From positions 1 to 10,989 of the forward strand of contig JAGHBR010000097.1 in assembly GCA_021160885.1 (NCBI GenBank): DNA of 10,989 nt, in the 5' to 3' direction. The notes under the pieces were generated by a model. That model was not told where the DNA came from. It ran no database searches and was given only the letters and a program-made list of their open reading frames with translations. A program made the translations under genes and the position numbers. The stretch is from Caldisericaceae bacterium (lineage in GTDB: Bacteria; Calditrichota; Calditrichia; Calditrichales; Calditrichaceae). The first letter of the stretch is position 1. Each line of letters begins with the position of its first letter. Below, one piece after another: positions 1 to 6,163 of this stretch.

Positions 1-56
1 CCGACAATGGCCACATAACCACTTTTAAAGTTTTCCGGTAAGTCTGTAAAATTCAT
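1..56 (-). CDS. era: GTPase Era, N-terminal fragment (runs off the window)
   Basis: Only the first 18 codons and two bases of the 19th are inside the window. They read MNFTDLPENFKSGYVAIV followed by Gly. The GYVAIVG stretch is what precedes the P-loop (GRPNVGKS) in Era, the essential GTPase that binds the 3' end of 16S rRNA during 30S subunit maturation. The P-loop itself would lie just beyond the edge, so the call rests on this short N-terminus. The ATG at 56-54 overlaps the upstream gene's TGA (55-53) as ATGA, which suggests translational coupling. An AAAGGA-like sequence sits about 10 nt upstream. Another TrmE-Era-type GTPase is possible, but the N-terminal form fits Era best. Confidence 0.72.
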   Translation of the reverse strand, partial: MNFTDLPENFKSGYVAIV

Positions 57-643
57 TTTCCGAATTCCTTTCCTAACATTTTGAGTAATTCCAGTTTCGG
101 GTTAAGGCTTTTAAACTCGGTAGCGCTGGCTAAATTTTCGGAGCTAAATTCGCATATTAATCCGGTTTTTCCTAAAAACACATAGCACAAATTTTCAAAT
201 TGGCTGACAAATTGTTGAACTACAGGAGATTTAACCAATTGCTCAAGTCTGTTTTTATTCCGGTGCATTAAAGCGAACTCTTTGCCCTGTTGCGATTTTA
301 TCAGTTTCAAATCTTCAGCAGTTTTGTCGCGTCGTTTTTTTAACCAATTAAAATCAGCAATTGTAAAGGTTTCTTTAACTGGCAAATCCCAGCTGATATC
401 TACATAAGTGATGCGTTCGTTATTGATGCGTTCCGAACTGATGTTTAGAGTAAAAGGATGCCCTTCCACCCGACCATGGAAAAATGGTCTGGTGGCAAAA
501 CCTCTGCGAATCACTTTACCTTCAAAATGATCCTCTAAGTCCAACAAATTGCGGTGAATGGTGTCCCACTGCGATTTTCGGACATACATCAGCAAAGCCC
601 AGAATACAAAAAGCAGAACAATGATTGCCAAAACATAAATCAT
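53..643 (-). CDS. Membrane-anchored protein of unknown function
   Basis: I do not recognise this 196-aa protein. Residues 3-22 are a single strongly hydrophobic segment (IYVLAIIVLLFVFWALLMYV) followed by RKSQ, so it is probably an N-terminally anchored inner-membrane protein with its soluble part in the cytoplasm (positive-inside). The rest is mixed: a beta-rich part around 40-90 (FHGRVEGHPFTLNISSERI), then a charged, Lys/Arg-rich helical region around 100-135. No catalytic motif or metal-binding cluster is visible. The ATG at 643 has a good SD (AAGGA) 8 nt upstream, overlapping the stop codon of the protease gene. The gene sits between the site-2-protease homologue and era and overlaps era by 4 nt, so it is cotranscribed with housekeeping genes. 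That says little about its job. Confidence 0.8.
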   Translation of the reverse strand: MIYVLAIIVLLFVFWALLMYVRKSQWDTIHRNLLDLEDHFEGKVIRRGFATRPFFHGRVEGHPFTLNISSERINNERITYVDISWDLPVKETFTIADFNWLKKRRDKTAEDLKLIKSQQGKEFALMHRNKNRLEQLVKSPVVQQFVSQFENLCYVFLGKTGLICEFSSENLASATEFKSLNPKLELLKMLGKEFGK

Positions 644-654
644 TAAAAATTTCC

Positions 655-1785
655 TTACATATTACCAACATAAAAGGGCATCGGTGAAAAACATAGAATA
701 AAGATCAGATAACTAAGCCAGCCTAAAATTTTACGTTTTTTATCGAGTACAATGTAATCATTTAGTGTTGGAGGATGGCGAAAGCGGATTATCACTAAAA
801 TTAATATTGACCACAAGACCCAGATGTAGGAATTGAAATTTGAAATCAGGTAAACATTAAGCACTATCAGTAGAAAAAAAGCGCTCAAAGCAATGTAACG
901 CGCCCGGTCACCGAACATGGCGTAAGTTATGTGCCCTCCATCTAATTGCCCGATGGGCATTAAATTGATTGCTGTAACCAGAAGTCCAAACCAGGCAGCA
1001 AAAATAAAGGGGAAGTGATAAACCTCGTTCATGGGCAGGCGATCAGCGCCGAAAAAGGAGCCCAGCCAATCGTAAAGCAAAGTATTGCCTAAAATAAGAT
1101 TAATGCCGTGTTGGTCATCCAGGGGATGAATTTGTTCAATATAGGCATAAATGCCTGGTGTGTCTGGCAGGCGGCTAAAGCCAATGATCAGAAAAATCAA
1201 ACTAACCCCAAAGCCAGCCAGTGGTCCGGCAACTCCCACATCGAACAGCGCCTTTTTATGTGGCATGGGCGAACGCATTTTAATAAAAGCGCCCAGGGTG
1301 CCCGGATGGAAAGCCGGTAAAAACAGCGGAATAAAATAGGGTAAGGTGACGTCAATCTTGTAATAGCGAGCAGCAAGATAGTGCCCCATTTCGTGTGAAA
1401 ATAAAATCGTCAACAAAGCAAAGGAATAGCTGAAACCTGCGGAGAAATCAGCCCATGAGGCAAAGGGATCTTTTCCTTTTAACATGGCTCCGGTTAAGGT
1501 TGTTGTAACAACCGTCATCAGGAACAACAGCAGATGCAGCCAGTATTTTGGTTTTTGGGGCGGGCTGTGTGGTTTCAGGACTTTTAAATAATAATAGTTG
1601 GGCGAAGTTTCGATGTTCGAAAAAATGCCGCGTTTTAGCAATTCATCCTGAATATCTTCTAATTCATCAAACGAAATCATTTCCTTTTTCTGTCGAAAAA
1701 CGGGAACCCCGTAAAGACGGCTGAACAGATCCAGGTTGAGCCTTCCTTTAATAACTTCCTGCGATTGGTTCAGTAACTCTCTCAC
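655..1785 (-). CDS. Site-2 protease family (M50) membrane metalloprotease
   Basis: This is an intramembrane zinc metalloprotease homologue of 376 aa. The HExxH motif is HEMGH at residues 131-135, and the third zinc ligand is in NLMPIGQLDGG (274-284, Asp282), both the family signature. Six to eight hydrophobic segments are visible, near 81-101, 115-138, 180-202, 257-276, 297-315, 318-334 and 353-372. The first 80 residues form a soluble N-terminal extension, and no PDZ domain is seen. This differs from the RseP type, which carries PDZ domains, and resembles the soluble-N-terminus type found in cyanobacteria and chloroplasts (EGY-like). The C-terminal RHPPTLNDY...LDKKRKILGW pattern is typical of that group. 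Such enzymes cleave membrane-embedded substrates such as anti-sigma factors; the substrate here is unknown. The start is GTG at 1785 with GGAG about 11 nt upstream, a rather long spacing, but no better in-frame start is present. Confidence 0.9.
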   Translation of the reverse strand: MRELLNQSQEVIKGRLNLDLFSRLYGVPVFRQKKEMISFDELEDIQDELLKRGIFSNIETSPNYYYLKVLKPHSPPQKPKYWLHLLLFLMTVVTTTLTGAMLKGKDPFASWADFSAGFSYSFALLTILFSHEMGHYLAARYYKIDVTLPYFIPLFLPAFHPGTLGAFIKMRSPMPHKKALFDVGVAGPLAGFGVSLIFLIIGFSRLPDTPGIYAYIEQIHPLDDQHGINLILGNTLLYDWLGSFFGADRLPMNEVYHFPFIFAAWFGLLVTAINLMPIGQLDGGHITYAMFGDRARYIALSAFFLLIVLNVYLISNFNSYIWVLWSILILVIIRFRHPPTLNDYIVLDKKRKILGWLSYLIFILCFSPMPFYVGNM

Positions 1786-1826
1786 CTTGGTTTTGTCTCC
1801 TTAAGTAGGCTTAATTTCTTAGAGTT

Positions 1827-2558
1827 TTAATTTTTGTTTTGTTGCACTTTTCCGGTCATGGGGACAAAGCGAACCGGCAGCACATTTTTCATTGAAATTC
1901 CTTCACTAGTTTTGTGCGCAACAACCAGTTCCTGGACATATTCTCCCACAGGTAGAACCATAACGCCGCCGACCTTTAATTGTTCCAGTAAAGGCGGAGG
2001 GATGTTGGGTGGCGCAGCCGTAACAATGATGGCATCAAAGGGCGCCTTCTCCGGCCAGCCATTGTAACCATCTCCCTGTTTTACTTCAACATTGTGGTAG
2101 CCAAGTTCCTGCAATCTTTGCCTGGCTTTGCGGGCCAGTTCCGGTACAATTTCAATGGTGTAAACAGAATCAACGATCTCAGCCAACACCGCTGCCTGAT
2201 ATCCTGAACCGGTGCCAATTTCCAATACGCGATCGGTTGGTTTAAGATGCAATTGTTCGGTCATAAAGGCCACAATGTAAGGCTGGCTGATTGTTTGGCC
2301 ATGACCAATCGGACGTGGTTCATCCAGATAAGCATAAGGTTGCTCTGCCTCGGGAACAAATTTGTGGCGAGGTACTTTTTCCATGGCTCTTTTAACATTG
2401 GCATCCTTTACGCCTCTGGCAATAATCTGATGTTCAACCATCTGTTTGCGCAGTTTGGCGTAATATTCCTCATCTTTTTTCATGGCTTTTTCCTGAACAC
2501 AACTTGATAACATAATTAAAACTAAGCTAAAAAAAATGTATTTGTGTTTCATTTTCAT
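1827..2558 (-). CDS. pcm: Protein-L-isoaspartate O-methyltransferase, lipoprotein form
   Basis: Transfers a methyl group from S-adenosylmethionine to L-isoaspartyl residues of damaged proteins, starting their repair. From the ATG at 2558 the product is 243 aa. Family motifs are clear: GHGQTISQP (85-93, with the conserved Ser91), the SAM-binding motif I VLEIGTGSGY (111-120), the acidic post-I strand VYTIEIVPE (132-140), FDAIIVTAA (174-182) and the C-terminal VRFVPMTG (229-236). Unusually, residues 1-20 form a lipoprotein signal peptide: MKMKHKY, a hydrophobic stretch, then lipobox LSSC with Cys20. The mature enzyme would be lipid-anchored outside the cytoplasm. Longer reading from GTG 2582 would overlap the deacetylase gene by 19 nt and spoil the signal peptide, so I prefer ATG 2558, 5 nt after the deacetylase stop. 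ATG 2552 is also possible. No strong SD is seen, so translation may be coupled. Confidence 0.92.
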   Translation of the reverse strand: MKMKHKYIFFSLVLIMLSSCVQEKAMKKDEEYYAKLRKQMVEHQIIARGVKDANVKRAMEKVPRHKFVPEAEQPYAYLDEPRPIGHGQTISQPYIVAFMTEQLHLKPTDRVLEIGTGSGYQAAVLAEIVDSVYTIEIVPELARKARQRLQELGYHNVEVKQGDGYNGWPEKAPFDAIIVTAAPPNIPPPLLEQLKVGGVMVLPVGEYVQELVVAHKTSEGISMKNVLPVRFVPMTGKVQQNKN

Positions 2559-2563
2559 CCCAT

Positions 2564-3508
2564 TCAATGTTTTAACAAACACTGGAGATGTTGATAAGTG
2601 CTTTCGGCTAAGGCCTTTAAATGGTAGCCGCCTTCTAAAAATGAAATAACTCGCCCGTTACAATGCCGGTTAGCGAAATGGGCGATCATTTCAGTTAATT
2701 TGTAAAATCCCTGAGTGGTAACGCGCATCCCGCCGATTGGGTCGTCCACATGAGCATCAAACCCAGCGGAGATCAGTACTAAATCTGGTTTGAAGATTTT
2801 TTCGATTTTTGAAAGTGATTCTTCAAAAACATCGATGTATTCCTGGTCGCCTTTGCCATAGGAGAGTGGCACGTTTAAAGTAAATCCCTGCCCGGCGCCC
2901 TGTCCTGTTTCGCTGGCTAAACCTGTCTTGGGGAACAACGGATATTGATGAATGCTGAAATAGAAAACCGTAGGATCGGTGTAAAAAGTATGTTGTGTGC
3001 CATTTCCATGGTGCACATCCCAATCTACGATTAAGACATTTTGCGCGAATTTTTTCTTTTGGGCCAGCCGGGCTGCAACAGCAATATTGTTGAACACGCA
3101 AAAGCCCATGGCCCGGTCAGCTTCAGTATGGTGGCCCGGAGGGCGTACGGCTGCAAAAACTTTGTCATAATTTTCTTCGAACATTAGTTGCAGGGCTTTG
3201 ACGCCTGCGCCAGCCGCATGAAGCGCGGCCTGCACCGAATGAGAGCTTAAAACTGTGTCGCCGCCATCTAACACAACATTGTCCTGGCCGGACAAACTCA
3301 AAATATGGTTAACGTAGGATGGTTGATGTACTAAATTTAAAACTTCGGTTTCGATGGCTGGCGGTTGATGTTGATCAATCCGCTTAAAGAAATTTTTTTG
3401 TTCTAAAAACTCCAGAATGGCCTGCAATCTTTCCGCCCTCTCCGGATGTCCGAAACCCGGAAAATGTTTTAGAAAAATTGGATGATAAATGAATGCAAGG
3501 CGTCCCAT
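2564..3508 (-). CDS. Histone deacetylase family amidohydrolase (AcuC/acetylpolyamine type)
   Basis: A zinc-dependent deacetylase of the arginase/deacetylase fold, 314 aa, about the usual single-domain length. The N-terminus has the family pattern YHPIFLKHFPGFGHPERAER. Catalytic and metal sites are all present: RPPGHH with tandem His126-His127, DWDVHHGNG with zinc ligands Asp164 and His166, SAGFDAHVDDP with zinc ligand Asp251, and the transition-state Tyr295 in LEGGY. In bacteria such enzymes remove acetyl groups from lysine side chains of proteins, from acetylpolyamines or from other small amides; sequence alone does not decide the substrate. No signal peptide is present, so it is cytoplasmic. 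It starts 2 nt after the stop of the sensor kinase gene and ends 5 nt before the methyltransferase start, so it lies mid-operon. Confidence 0.93.
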   Translation of the reverse strand: MGRLAFIYHPIFLKHFPGFGHPERAERLQAILEFLEQKNFFKRIDQHQPPAIETEVLNLVHQPSYVNHILSLSGQDNVVLDGGDTVLSSHSVQAALHAAGAGVKALQLMFEENYDKVFAAVRPPGHHTEADRAMGFCVFNNIAVAARLAQKKKFAQNVLIVDWDVHHGNGTQHTFYTDPTVFYFSIHQYPLFPKTGLASETGQGAGQGFTLNVPLSYGKGDQEYIDVFEESLSKIEKIFKPDLVLISAGFDAHVDDPIGGMRVTTQGFYKLTEMIAHFANRHCNGRVISFLEGGYHLKALAESTYQHLQCLLKH

Positions 3509-3510
3509 TG

Positions 3511-5268
3511 TTACAATTTCTTGAAATAAAGTTTAAAGGTTGTGCCTTTGCCGGGGGTGGAATCCACCTCAATCCGACCTTTATGTTGATCAACCAGATT
3601 TTTAACGATGGCCAGGCCTAAACCAGTGCCTTCCTTTTTACCGCTGGTTACAAATGATTCGAAAAGCCTGTTTTTGATTTCCGGCGGAATCCCTTTACCT
3701 GTGTCTGACAGTTGAAATTCGACTTCATCGCCTCTGTCAAAGGCTTTAATTGAAAACTTGCCGCCTTTATCCATGGCTTCCAGCGCGTTTTTCATAATAT
3801 TCATAAAGACGCGTATGATCTTATCTGGATCGACATACAACATGCAGGAGGCTTTGCACTCGACTTCGAACTGATAACCTTGTTTTTTGATTTCGTTTTC
3901 GAATAGTTTACGGAAATCATCAAGAATTTTGTTAACGGGATATTTAACCGGTAAAATATTGGTTTTACCTTTGGCAAAGTCGAGGACATCATGGGCCATA
4001 TTATTTAAGGTGCCGATCTGTTTAATTACAATGTCAGCATATTCATTTCGTAATTGCGGATCTTCCTCATCGCGCATCAGGTCCACAAAACCGTAGATGT
4101 TGTTCATGGGAGTACGCAGGTCGTGCACAATAGTACTCAACATGTTGCCAATTGTGGCCAGGCGTTCGGCTTTAATTTTTTCTTCGCGCAGACGACGTGC
4201 TTCAATAAGTCTTGAAATTTGGCGACTGGCCGAAGTCAAAATTTTAACATCATCTTTTAAAAAGATGTCGTTTTTATTCACTTTGTTGTAAAGTTGAATA
4301 ATGCCCACAGGTTGGTTGTTAATAATTAAAGGCGCGCAGATTAATTGGTCAATTTTTAGCTTTAAACCGCTGGGCTGATTTTGCAAATACAATGGATCAT
4401 GAGGCGCACAATTGGTGTAGTAAATTTCTTTTTTACTTAAAACATGTCTTTCGATGCCTAAATCTGCAGCCAGGTCTAATTTTTTAATATCAGATTCGGG
4501 AATATTGGCATAATAGTATGGACCAAAGGTTTTATTATGATTGTCAAAAAAGGCGATTAAGCCGGCTTCCACTTTAAATGTATTGACCAGTTTTTGGATT
4601 AAACGTTGATAAAGTGTGTCTTCTTTTTCTGTTGAAGAGGCTTCTTGTTCAATTAAATAGAGCAAGTTTAATTCCTGAACGCGCTTCTCCAGAGAAAGAT
4701 AGAGTTTAGAATTGACCAGCGTGATGGCTAATTGAGCGCCAAGACTGGCCATTAATTCTTCGTCTTCATGTGTAAAAACACCACTTTTTTTGTTCAAAGC
4801 CTGGATAACAGCCAGAATTTTGGGTTTTGTTTTTTGTTTGCTGCTAACCGGTTCAAAGATGGGCATGCACAAAACGCTGCGAGTGCGATAACCGGTTTTC
4901 TGGTCTGTTGAAGGATCAAAGCGCGGATCAGAATAAGCATCCTGAATATTGACGGTTTCGCCTGTTTTGGCCACATGGCCGGCAATGCCCACGCCAATCT
5001 TTAAACGAATTTCGCTGATTTCGGCCTTTTGAGCAATTTTAGACCAGATTTCCCCTCGTTCGTGATCGACCACGTAAAACGTACTACGCTCAGCATCAAT
5101 AATGCGCGTAACTTCTTCCATGATTAGCGGAAGCAGTTTGTCAATTCTAAGCTCTGAACTCAGGGCTTTGCCAATCTCATGAATGGAAGAAATTATCAAT
5201 TGTTTATGGCGCAGCTCTTTTTCCAGATGTTTGACACGTTCTTTTAAAATGTCCACTTTTGGGGGCAC
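3511..5268 (-). CDS. Soluble sensor histidine kinase with two GAF domains
   Basis: A 585-aa cytoplasmic kinase without membrane segments. Domains in order: a short coiled coil (about 5-28), GAF 1 (about 40-190), GAF 2 (about 205-355), a coiled-coil linker, the dimerisation/phosphoacceptor helix with His382 in IVHDLRTP, and a HATPase_c domain. The ATP lid carries an N box with Asn494 (IMKNALEAM), a G1 box DTGKGIP (522-528), an F-box FESF (536-539) and a G2 box GTGLGLAIV (547-555). GAF domains bind small ligands or redox cofactors; no cysteine or histidine pattern here identifies the ligand. No receiver domain is fused and no response regulator is adjacent, so the partner is elsewhere. The start is GTG at 5268, backed by AAGGA 7 nt upstream. 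It is the first gene of the run and follows a candidate promoter. Confidence 0.93.
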   Translation of the reverse strand: MPPKVDILKERVKHLEKELRHKQLIISSIHEIGKALSSELRIDKLLPLIMEEVTRIIDAERSTFYVVDHERGEIWSKIAQKAEISEIRLKIGVGIAGHVAKTGETVNIQDAYSDPRFDPSTDQKTGYRTRSVLCMPIFEPVSSKQKTKPKILAVIQALNKKSGVFTHEDEELMASLGAQLAITLVNSKLYLSLEKRVQELNLLYLIEQEASSTEKEDTLYQRLIQKLVNTFKVEAGLIAFFDNHNKTFGPYYYANIPESDIKKLDLAADLGIERHVLSKKEIYYTNCAPHDPLYLQNQPSGLKLKIDQLICAPLIINNQPVGIIQLYNKVNKNDIFLKDDVKILTSASRQISRLIEARRLREEKIKAERLATIGNMLSTIVHDLRTPMNNIYGFVDLMRDEEDPQLRNEYADIVIKQIGTLNNMAHDVLDFAKGKTNILPVKYPVNKILDDFRKLFENEIKKQGYQFEVECKASCMLYVDPDKIIRVFMNIMKNALEAMDKGGKFSIKAFDRGDEVEFQLSDTGKGIPPEIKNRLFESFVTSGKKEGTGLGLAIVKNLVDQHKGRIEVDSTPGKGTTFKLYFKKL

Positions 5269-5275
5269 GATGTTT

Positions 5276-5282
5276 TCCTTTT
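5276..5282 (-). promoter_or_regulatory. Shine-Dalgarno supporting the GTG start of the histidine kinase
   Basis: On the minus strand this reads AAAAGGA, 7 nt before the GTG at 5268-5266. There is no nearby in-frame ATG, so this site fixes a non-ATG start and the N-terminus MPPKVDILKE. Confidence 0.65.
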
Positions 5283-5306
5283 ATGATTAAAATGTTTTTC
5301 CTGGAT

Positions 5307-5335
5307 ATTATCGTCTTAAATTGCTAAGTTCTAAA
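5307..5335 (-). promoter_or_regulatory. Candidate sigma70-type promoter of the kinase operon
   Basis: On the minus strand TTTAGA (5335-5330) and GATAAT (5312-5307) are separated by 17 nt, matching the consensus at 4/6 and 5/6. Transcription would start near 5300 and leave a leader of about 30 nt before the GTG. The terminator of the STAS gene lies upstream, so the kinase needs its own promoter. The surrounding DNA is AT-rich, so chance matches are easy. Confidence 0.35.
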
Positions 5336-5420
5336 GGATTAATATCAAACCAGTGTCGTGAACTTAATGTCCTTGTTTGTAAATATAAAACAAAAGTGAG
5401 GAAAATAGCAAGAGCAGTGT

Positions 5421-5452
5421 AAAAAATAAAAAGAGGCTCTGGAGCCTCTTTT
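5421..5452 (-). terminator. Intrinsic terminator of the STAS gene
   Basis: A perfect 11-bp stem joins 5429-5439 to 5442-5452. The core is GAGGCTC/GAGCCTC, and the tip is tight: two central bases, or four if the last C-G pair opens. Read on the minus strand, the stem is followed by TTTTTATTTTTT (including the stem's own T end), a classic U-tract. It begins 3 nt after the TAA of the STAS gene. The T-rich side serves only the minus strand, since no plus-strand gene ends here. It isolates the STAS gene from the kinase operon downstream. Confidence 0.88.
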
Positions 5453-5455
5453 AAA

Positions 5456-5797
5456 TTAATCCTTTAATGCGGCAACTGCGCGGTCAACTGTTTCGTAGGT
5501 CTCAAATACTTTGATGAGCTGAGTGATCATTAAAAGGCTGTTTACTTTTTCAGAAACACGAGCTAAGACCAGTTTGCCACCCTCATTGCTCAGTGTTGTC
5601 ATACAGGCCATTAAAACACCCATTCCGGAACTATTAATCCATTTTACACCACCCACATCAATAACCACTTTTTTGATTCCATCGCGTATTAATTCCTTAA
5701 TGTGATCGTGAAGGGCCGTTGTTTCAGGACCACCCATCATCTTACCGGAAAGTGTTAAAACTGCAATGTGATCAATAATTTTTTCTTTAATCTGCAT
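5456..5797 (-). CDS. STAS-domain protein, anti-sigma factor antagonist-like
   Basis: A single STAS domain of 113 aa, the normal length for SpoIIAA/RsbV-type proteins. Members of this family bind a kinase/anti-sigma factor, which is released or bound according to phosphorylation of one serine. The predicted phosphoacceptor loop is KWINSSGMGVLM (53-64), with Ser56 aligned to the phosphorylated serine of SpoIIAA. The preceding residue is Asn55 where SpoIIAA and RsbV have Asp. The strands around VVIDVGGV (44-51) and KLVLARV (75-81) fit the fold. It is monocistronic, with its own promoter candidate and terminator. No RsbW/SpoIIAB-type kinase or sigma factor lies in the window. The neighbouring GAF kinase is of the His-phosphorelay type, so a partnership is not implied. 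ATG 5797 is preceded only by a weak SD (GAAG). Confidence 0.9.
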   Translation of the reverse strand: MQIKEKIIDHIAVLTLSGKMMGGPETTALHDHIKELIRDGIKKVVIDVGGVKWINSSGMGVLMACMTTLSNEGGKLVLARVSEKVNSLLMITQLIKVFETYETVDRAVAALKD

Positions 5798-5833
5798 CGT
5801 GCACTACTTCAATTATGCAATCATATCGACTCT

Positions 5834-5862
5834 AAAATAAACAATTGCCTTTAAACTGTCAA
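5834..5862 (-). promoter_or_regulatory. Candidate sigma70-type promoter of the STAS gene
   Basis: On the minus strand TTGACA (5862-5857, perfect -35 match) and TATTTT (5839-5834, 4/6 match to -10) are 17 nt apart. The transcript would start near 5827, about 30 nt before the ATG. The -10 box lies inside one arm of a 12-bp inverted repeat. Confidence 0.5.
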
Positions 5863-5894
5863 TTTATTATTACCTGAGGCAACAAAACTTGCAG

Positions 5895-5930
5895 AAAATT
5901 TTGAATTTTAAATTTTGAATGTTGAATGAG
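5895..5930. repeat. Direct repeat copy 1 (TTGAAT-rich, 36 nt)
   Basis: Matches copy 2 at 6010-6045 at 32 of 36 positions. Both begin AAAATTTTGAATTTT and end with TGTTGAATG plus two bases. The unit is itself built from TTTTGAAT/GTTGAAT-like subunits. Confidence 0.6.
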
Positions 5931-6009
5931 CTTATTTTAGAGTTAGACCACGGGCAATTCAACTGTTAGAATATTCAACTAAAATGGACATTAAAGCACA
6001 ATTTTTTTA

Positions 6010-6045
6010 AAAATTTTGAATTTTGAGTGTTGAATGTTGAATGTG
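6010..6045. repeat. Direct repeat copy 2 (TTGAAT-rich, 36 nt)
   Basis: Second copy, 115 nt downstream of copy 1, with four substitutions, all in its right half. Between the copies ATTCAACT occurs twice (5957-5964 and 5973-5980), the inverse of the AGTTGAAT-like subunits, so the whole tract can form several alternative weak hairpins. Confidence 0.6.
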
Positions 6046-6151
6046 TTTTCTTTATTTGCTGGTTTACTGTAATTTTATTTAATTAAAGAGGAAATTGACT
6101 TTAAATTTTATTAAATTATCGGTGAAATTTTCCTGTTTGGATTAGTACCAT

Positions 6152-6158
6152 AAAGGAA
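6152..6158 (+). promoter_or_regulatory. Shine-Dalgarno of the molybdopterin subunit gene
   Basis: AAAGGAA lies 5 nt before the ATG at 6164 and supports that start. The product then begins MKPNPKDFRV, close to the usual N-terminus of the family. Confidence 0.65.
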
Positions 6159-6163
6159 CGCCT

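Larger units (their letters stand above)
5269..5420. other. Intergenic spacer between the STAS terminator and the kinase gene
   Basis: About 150 nt of AT-rich non-coding DNA. Apart from the promoter candidate and the SD listed separately, I see no hairpin, repeat or small gene in it. Confidence 0.6.
5829..5943. repeat. 12-bp perfect inverted repeat, arms 91 nt apart
   Basis: ACTCTAAAATAA at 5829-5840 is the exact reverse complement of TTATTTTAGAGT at 5932-5943. The left arm covers the predicted -10 box of the STAS promoter. A smaller nested pair, TTGCCT (5845-5850) and AGGCAA (5877-5882), brackets the -35 box. The arms could be paired operator sites or ends of a small 115-bp element; the sequence does not decide. 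Confidence 0.5.
5798..6163. other. Divergent AT-rich intergenic region with repeats
   Basis: This 366-nt spacer separates the STAS gene (minus) from the molybdenum hydroxylase operon (plus). It holds the STAS promoter candidate, a 12-bp inverted repeat and two 36-nt direct repeats. A plus-strand promoter for the hydroxylase operon must lie here or upstream. TTGACT at 6095-6100 is a possible -35, but no convincing -10 follows at the right distance, so I do not call one. No ORF of note is seen. Confidence 0.7.

Noticed and set aside
2559..2582. GTG 2582 as the start of the methyltransferase
   Set aside because: It overlaps the deacetylase gene by 19 nt, lacks an SD and places extra residues before a well-formed lipoprotein signal peptide that begins at ATG 2558.
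3511..5797. STAS protein and histidine kinase as a partner-switching pair
   Set aside because: The kinase is a HisKA/HATPase phosphorelay type with a phosphoacceptor His, not an RsbW-type Ser kinase, and a terminator separates the genes.
5895..6045. CRISPR array
   Set aside because: Only two imperfect, low-complexity copies are present, with no regular spacers and no cas genes.
6095..6123. Promoter for the hydroxylase operon at TTGACT 6095
   Set aside because: The -35 is good, but no acceptable -10 lies at 15-19 nt spacing.
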